From the NCBI GenBank assembly GCA_017621975.1, contig JAGARW010000147.1, positions 1 through 38,325 of the forward strand: 38,325 bases of DNA. The letters run 5' to 3'. The translations under genes were made by a program, and so were the position numbers. This stretch comes from Lachnospiraceae bacterium. GTDB lineage: Bacteria > Bacillota > Clostridia > Lachnospirales > Lachnospiraceae. A model generated the notes under the pieces. That model searched no databases. It worked only from the letters and a program-made list of their open reading frames with translations, and had not been told where the DNA came from. Shown piece by piece: positions 34,577 to 38,325 of the stretch (position 1 is the first letter of the stretch; each line of letters begins with the position of its first letter).

Positions 34577-35089
34577 TTACTTGGATGTGCTTCCAAAACC
34601 GCCGTTGCGTATTCCGTCCGCTTCGTCGTCAACGGTAATTCCGTATTCGGAAAAGATTCCCTGCAAAAAGCCGCTGCCTCGTTCTATACGGAGCACTTTA
34701 TCTTCGTTAGAATCGTTTGTAATACGAGCCATAATATGTCCTTCGTTATCGGAATAAAAATAATCGCTGTCGATCACGCCGACCGTATTGTTGAGCTGAA
34801 GGCGGTATTTGAATCCGAGCCCGCTGCGCGGATACAGGCAGAGCACCCAGCCTTCTTCCATTTCCACCCGGATTCCTGTCGGAATCTTGATCGTTTCGCC
34901 CGGTCTTAGATTAAAGGTAAGCGGAGAAACGAAATCGTACCCCGCGCTCCCCTTTGTCGCCCTTGCCGGAAGCTTGATTTCTTCATATAATTGATGGATT
35001 TCCGTATTGGTAAAGCCCGGTATCGAATCCATAAAATCTTCCCGGAACCTTTCTTCGCTTACTTTATGAAATTTAGCAATTCGTTTCAT
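34577..35089 (-). CDS. dut: dUTP diphosphatase
   Basis: 170 residues. It hydrolyses dUTP to dUMP, keeping uracil out of DNA. Trimeric dUTPase motifs: ARATKGSAGYDF (motif 1), LYPRSGLG (motif 2), LNNTVGVIDSDYFYSDNEGHI (motif 3, with an insert after DSDY), and C-terminal RNGGFGSTSK (motif 5). About 40 residues precede motif 1, longer than in E. coli Dut. The start MKRIAK is set by GGAGGAAGAAA; the frame opens further upstream without a ribosome binding site. It stands next to nrdG/nrdD, a sensible nucleotide-supply grouping. Confidence 0.93.
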   Translation of the reverse strand: MKRIAKFHKVSEERFREDFMDSIPGFTNTEIHQLYEEIKLPARATKGSAGYDFVSPLTFNLRPGETIKIPTGIRVEMEEGWVLCLYPRSGLGFKYRLQLNNTVGVIDSDYFYSDNEGHIMARITNDSNEDKVLRIERGSGFLQGIFSEYGITVDDEADGIRNGGFGSTSK

Positions 35090-35168
35090 TTTCTTCCTCC
35101 GTTTTGAAGCGTTTTTCACCGGATAGGGAGCGCGTGTGAAAAGCCCGCGTCTCCTGCCCGAATCTGAT

Positions 35169-35678
35169 CTATGAATAATCGCCGCAATGCAGCGCCGGGC
35201 GCTCTCCTTCCGGCTGACGCAGGCTTCTTTGTACGTCGATCACTCTCTGGTTTTTGCTTCCTTTCCACATGAGCCTTGTATCCAGCTCGTCGATATGGAA
35301 CTCGCCGTCTACCAAAACGTCGATCTGTTTCATCATCGGATCATGACGGACCGTCTCCCATGTATCGCCGGTATAAAGCCAGATCGTCTTATCCGGATAT
35401 TTTTGTTTAATCTCCGCAATCAAAGCGCGCACATCCGCACGGTTCGCCGGATGAAGCGGATCGCCGCCGGAAAAGGTAATGCCGGAAATATACGGCTGAT
35501 CAAGCTGTTCAAAAATTTCCGCTTTTGCCGCTTCGTCAAACAGCAGTCCGCCGTTTTCATCCCATGTGACCGGATTCTGGCATCCCTTGCAGCAATGCGC
35601 GCACCCCGCCACCCATAGTACGACGCGCAGCCCGTCGCCGTTGAGCATGTCGTCCTTTGTGATATTATGATATCTCAT
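35169..35678 (-). CDS. nrdG: Anaerobic ribonucleotide reductase activating protein
   Basis: 169 residues, a short radical SAM protein. The cluster motif is in VAGCAHCCKGCQNPVTW (CX3CX2C, about residues 26-33), followed by GITFSGGDPLHPANRADV and the IWLYTGDTWE strand. It makes the glycyl radical on NrdD using S-adenosylmethionine. It starts MRYHNITKDDMLNGDGLRVVLW, the usual opening, with AAGGAAGATAAAA upstream. It lies 75 bp after nrdD on the same strand. Confidence 0.97.
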   Translation of the reverse strand: MRYHNITKDDMLNGDGLRVVLWVAGCAHCCKGCQNPVTWDENGGLLFDEAAKAEIFEQLDQPYISGITFSGGDPLHPANRADVRALIAEIKQKYPDKTIWLYTGDTWETVRHDPMMKQIDVLVDGEFHIDELDTRLMWKGSKNQRVIDVQRSLRQPEGERPALHCGDYS

Positions 35679-35753
35679 TTTTATCTTCCTTTTATTGATA
35701 TTGCCGCAGCCAAAAGCTATGCAGTCATACGCCTGCCTTTTTGACGCAGATTC

Positions 35754-37940
35754 CTACATGCTGACCCTGTCCGCGATCTCCGCCATCTTGGCGTCGTTCA
35801 GGCGGGTATCTCCATGTACGCGTGAATAGGAGAGATAACCGTTCATACGGTCGATCTTCGTCAGATTACGGCTGCCGCATTTCGGGCATACGTCCATCTC
35901 AAGCTCCTGATGACCGCAGTCGTCGCAATACGCAAGCGACAAGTTGACGCCTTCATAAAGCCCCATGTCCATTGCGCGGCGGACCAGCGTCTTGATTGCT
36001 TCAAGATTGTAATCGATCGGATATTTTACATACTGAATTTTGCCGCCGTTCGCCAGTTCCCAGAAGCGGTACTCCTTATCCTGTTTTTCGATCGGGGTCA
36101 GCTGCTCCGTTACATGGCAGTGAAAGCTGTTGCTGACATATTCCCTGTCGGAAACGCCTTCAACAATACCGTATTTCTCACGGAACTGCTTTACCTGAAG
36201 ACCGCAGAGATTCTCCGCAGGCGTACCGTAAATGGCATACAGGTTGCCGTCCTCTTCCTTAAATTCATTTACTTTTTGATTGATATGCTCCAAAACCTCA
36301 AGTGCAAACGCACCGTCCTCTACAAGCGATTTTCCGTTGTACAGCTCTTGCAGCTCGTTAAAAGCGGTGATGCCAAAGGATGCGGTCGCCGATTTCAGAA
36401 GCGGTTTGATCTTGTCCGTCAGTTTCAGATGTCCTCCGAGGAAACCGCCTTCACAGTAAGCGAGCGGATTCGTGGAAGCGCGCATTTCTCCCAGATACGC
36501 ATACGTTCTGATATGAAGCTGCCGGATCAGATTGAGATAATAATCGAGCACCTCGTAAAAGTCTCTGCTTTCCTGTCTCGCCTTTGCAAGAATCATCGGC
36601 AGGTGCAGGGAAACCGCTCCGATATTGAACCGCCCGACAAAAACGGGCGTGTCCTGATCGTCCGCCGGATGCATACCGCCCCTCTCATACCACGGAGAAA
36701 GGAACGCGCGGCAGCCCATCGGAGATATGATCTTTCCGTACTGCTTATACATGCTTGCAATGTATCCCTTTCCAGTCAGTGAAAGCCAGTCGGGATACAT
36801 TGTCTTTGCGGAGCACCGGATACCCGCTTCGAACACATCCTCAAGCTCTCCGCCCGGTCCGTGCAGATTTTCGTCATACAAAAATACGATCTTCGGAAAC
36901 AGCACCGGCTTTTTGCACTCCGACTTGCCCTGCCCCTCTCTTCTGACATTCAGCATGGAAATCGTCGCCAGCTTCGCAAAACGTCCCGTTCCCGTTCCCG
37001 CCGTCACTGTAATGAACGGATAATCGCCGCGGCTGCTCGCTACGGTATTAAATTTATATTCCCAGCCCTGAAAGCCCTGCTCAAACTCTCTGACAACGTC
37101 GGCATACGCCTCCGACTCCGCCCTTTCCCTGTCAATGCCAAGACGGGTATACTTCTCGATATTCCGCCGGTAAGACTTCTCGGCGTACGGCTCTAAGATC
37201 AGATCGACGCTCGGCACGGTAAAGCCGCCGTACTGCTGGCTCGCCGCGCTCAGCACGATGTCGCCGATGACGTCGAACGCAACATCCAGTGTCTTCGGCT
37301 CGTTATACCAGATATTGCCCATTTCAAAGCCGCCCGAAAGCACGCTCTGCACGTCAAACAGACAACAGTTCATCGTGTCGCGCCGCGCCGACATATCGTG
37401 TACGTAAAGATAGCCGTCCCTGCATGCCTGAATCTCTTCCGTCGTCATAAAAAACTTCTGATACAGCTCTTTGTTAAGCTGATTAAAGATCAGACTTCTC
37501 TTTGTCGAAACAAGGGCGGAATCCGTATTGGCGTTTTCTTTATCGCCGATATACATGATCGACTGGCTCTTTTTGTATACGTCGTCGAGCATGCGCACAA
37601 AATCCTGTTTGTAATTGCGGTAATCCCGATAGCTCTTCGCCACGATCGGCTTCACCTGTTCCAGAGCGCTCTCAACGATATTATGCATGACCGGAATCGG
37701 CACTTCGTTCGTTTCCAGTTCTTCTACCTTTTCAATGACATATTCGCATATGTGCCGTTTTTCTTCTTCCGTAAATTTTGTAAGCGCACGGTACGCCGAT
37801 TTCCCGACCGCATCGATCACCTTCTGTACGTTGAAAGCCTCCCGGCTTCCGTCCTTCTTAATGACCCATGTCTCCCGCTCCGGCATAAACAGCTCGCCAT
37901 AATTTATCGTTTCTTCTTTTTCTTTTACGGTCATGCCCAT
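35754..37940 (-). CDS. nrdD: Anaerobic (class III) ribonucleoside-triphosphate reductase
   Basis: 728 residues. It makes deoxyribonucleotides without oxygen, using a glycyl radical. An ATP-cone allosteric domain is at the N-terminus (WVIKKDGSREAFNVQKVIDAVGKSA). The catalytic barrel includes the cysteine in MNCCLFDVQSVL and the FITVTAGTGTGRFAKLATISMLNVR stretch. Four zinc-ligand cysteines are in CDDCGHQELEMDVCPKCG, and the radical glycine is Gly701 in RMNGYLS. GGGAGGATTGACGG precedes the ATG. It is expressed with nrdG from a promoter carrying an NrdR-type box. Confidence 0.97.
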   Translation of the reverse strand: MGMTVKEKEETINYGELFMPERETWVIKKDGSREAFNVQKVIDAVGKSAYRALTKFTEEEKRHICEYVIEKVEELETNEVPIPVMHNIVESALEQVKPIVAKSYRDYRNYKQDFVRMLDDVYKKSQSIMYIGDKENANTDSALVSTKRSLIFNQLNKELYQKFFMTTEEIQACRDGYLYVHDMSARRDTMNCCLFDVQSVLSGGFEMGNIWYNEPKTLDVAFDVIGDIVLSAASQQYGGFTVPSVDLILEPYAEKSYRRNIEKYTRLGIDRERAESEAYADVVREFEQGFQGWEYKFNTVASSRGDYPFITVTAGTGTGRFAKLATISMLNVRREGQGKSECKKPVLFPKIVFLYDENLHGPGGELEDVFEAGIRCSAKTMYPDWLSLTGKGYIASMYKQYGKIISPMGCRAFLSPWYERGGMHPADDQDTPVFVGRFNIGAVSLHLPMILAKARQESRDFYEVLDYYLNLIRQLHIRTYAYLGEMRASTNPLAYCEGGFLGGHLKLTDKIKPLLKSATASFGITAFNELQELYNGKSLVEDGAFALEVLEHINQKVNEFKEEDGNLYAIYGTPAENLCGLQVKQFREKYGIVEGVSDREYVSNSFHCHVTEQLTPIEKQDKEYRFWELANGGKIQYVKYPIDYNLEAIKTLVRRAMDMGLYEGVNLSLAYCDDCGHQELEMDVCPKCGSRNLTKIDRMNGYLSYSRVHGDTRLNDAKMAEIADRVSM

Positions 37941-38002
37941 CCGTCAATCCTCCCTCGTATTGCAGTCCTTACAACATGATATAGAATTTTTATTTCGTCA
38001 AA

Positions 38003-38018
38003 ACGCTATATGTAGTGG
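38003..38018. promoter_or_regulatory. NrdR box upstream of nrdD
   Basis: ACGCTATATGTAGTGG matches the palindromic NrdR consensus (acaCwAtATaTwGtgt) at 13 of 16 positions. It lies just downstream of the -10, where bound NrdR would block transcription. A weaker, partly matching stretch, ACATGATATAGAATTT, lies at 37974-37989, 29 bp centre to centre. Confidence 0.75.
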
Positions 38019-38026
38019 TATCATCC

Positions 38027-38056
38027 AGTATAGAATATATGACATGGAACTGTCAA
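38027..38056 (-). promoter_or_regulatory. Promoter of nrdDG
   Basis: Minus strand: TTGACA (38051-38056), 18-bp spacer, TATACT (38027-38032). It sits right after the terminator of the upstream small gene. Confidence 0.78.
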
Positions 38057-38060
38057 TAGG

Positions 38061-38090
38061 AGAAAAGAACGGCATCCGAAAATGCCGTTC
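38061..38090 (-). terminator. Terminator of the small membrane protein gene
   Basis: Minus strand: GAACGGCAT-TTTCGG-ATGCCGTTC followed by TTTTCTCC. A perfect 9-bp stem, 34 nt after the stop at 38124. Confidence 0.85.
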
Positions 38091-38123
38091 CTCTGTCACT
38101 CTCATTTAACTGTCTGCCTGATT

Positions 38124-38297
38124 CTATGACTTGTCCGCCGCGGGAGCGTCCGCAGACGTCTCAAGCGCAGCCTTTGCATCCTTTGACTTTCTCCATTTTA
38201 TGCCGATCAGACAAGCGACCACAGCAAGCGCCACAAACACTGCAAATAAAATCAGATATGATACAAAATACCCTAAAAACGCGTTCAAATTTGCCAT
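38124..38297 (-). CDS. Small single-pass membrane protein, unrecognised
   Basis: 57 residues. A membrane helix spans about residues 9-33 (FVSYLILFAVFVALAVVACLIGI), followed by KWRKSKDAK and an Ala/Asp-rich cytoplasmic-looking tail. I do not recognise a family. It is likely real because GGAG lies 6 nt before MANLNA, the helix and positive-inside tail are well formed, and a strong terminator follows directly. It is transcribed alone or from a promoter outside the window. Confidence 0.65.
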   Translation of the reverse strand: MANLNAFLGYFVSYLILFAVFVALAVVACLIGIKWRKSKDAKAALETSADAPAADKS

Positions 38298-38325
38298 ATT
38301 AATCTCCATTCCGAAGCGTAGCGTA

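Overview
The window looks like a chromosomal stretch of an anaerobic, spore-forming Clostridia, most likely Lachnospiraceae. That placement is my inference from gene content: a GerA/SpoVAF-type spore germination protein, a monomeric [FeFe] hydrogenase, class III ribonucleotide reductase, the small families DUF1292, DUF4491 and DUF5662, a cysteine-rich glycine repeat protein, and consensus Firmicutes promoters and AGGAGG-type ribosome binding sites. No rRNA, tRNA, CRISPR array, prophage or intact transposase gene was seen. Most genes lie on the minus strand.

Layout. 1-5836: a minus-strand cluster reading eetA-like, eetB-like, ruvA, ruvB, zapA, a U32 (RlhA-like) protein, and the first codons of an FtsW/RodA-type protein. 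5880-8344: DUF4491, leuD and leuC on the minus strand, with a divergent LysR regulator (8345) and then cutC on the plus strand. 10096-13543: a chemoreceptor and a lactonase-family beta-propeller protein on the minus strand. 13794-19004: a plus-strand polyamine uptake operon (XRE-cupin regulator, potA, potB, potC, potD) followed closely by an RluA-type pseudouridine synthase. 19001-23117: minus-strand trpS, a Cys-rich repeat protein, DUF5662 and a GH13 debranching-enzyme-like protein. 23348: DUF1292 (plus). 23680-28579: UvrD-like helicase, gltX and [FeFe] hydrogenase (minus). 28715-32848: feoB, feoA, a 56-residue four-cysteine protein and a second chemoreceptor, tightly packed on the minus strand. 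33044-37940: spore germination protein, dut, nrdG and nrdD. 38124-38297: a single-pass small membrane protein.

Most genes are ordinary housekeeping or metabolic genes. The points worth a second look are: (1) a GH13 protein that keeps the isoamylase/GlgX framework but has lost the nucleophile, the acid/base Glu and all of conserved region I; (2) a Cys/Gly repeat protein whose start codon lies in a perfect 16-bp inverted repeat with the ribosome binding site in the loop, overlapping a sigma-K-like promoter; (3) a palindromic repeat family (arm CCTTTTGACACCCGAATC) that supplies the -35 box of an otherwise perfect leuC promoter; (4) a small CxxC/CxC protein heading feoAB, itself 21 bp behind a chemoreceptor; (5) hairpins or inverted repeats placed on the spore-germination gene's ribosome binding site and on the hydrogenase promoter; (6) a possibly leaderless eetA-like gene.

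All family names come from recognising the protein sequences by eye; no search was run.
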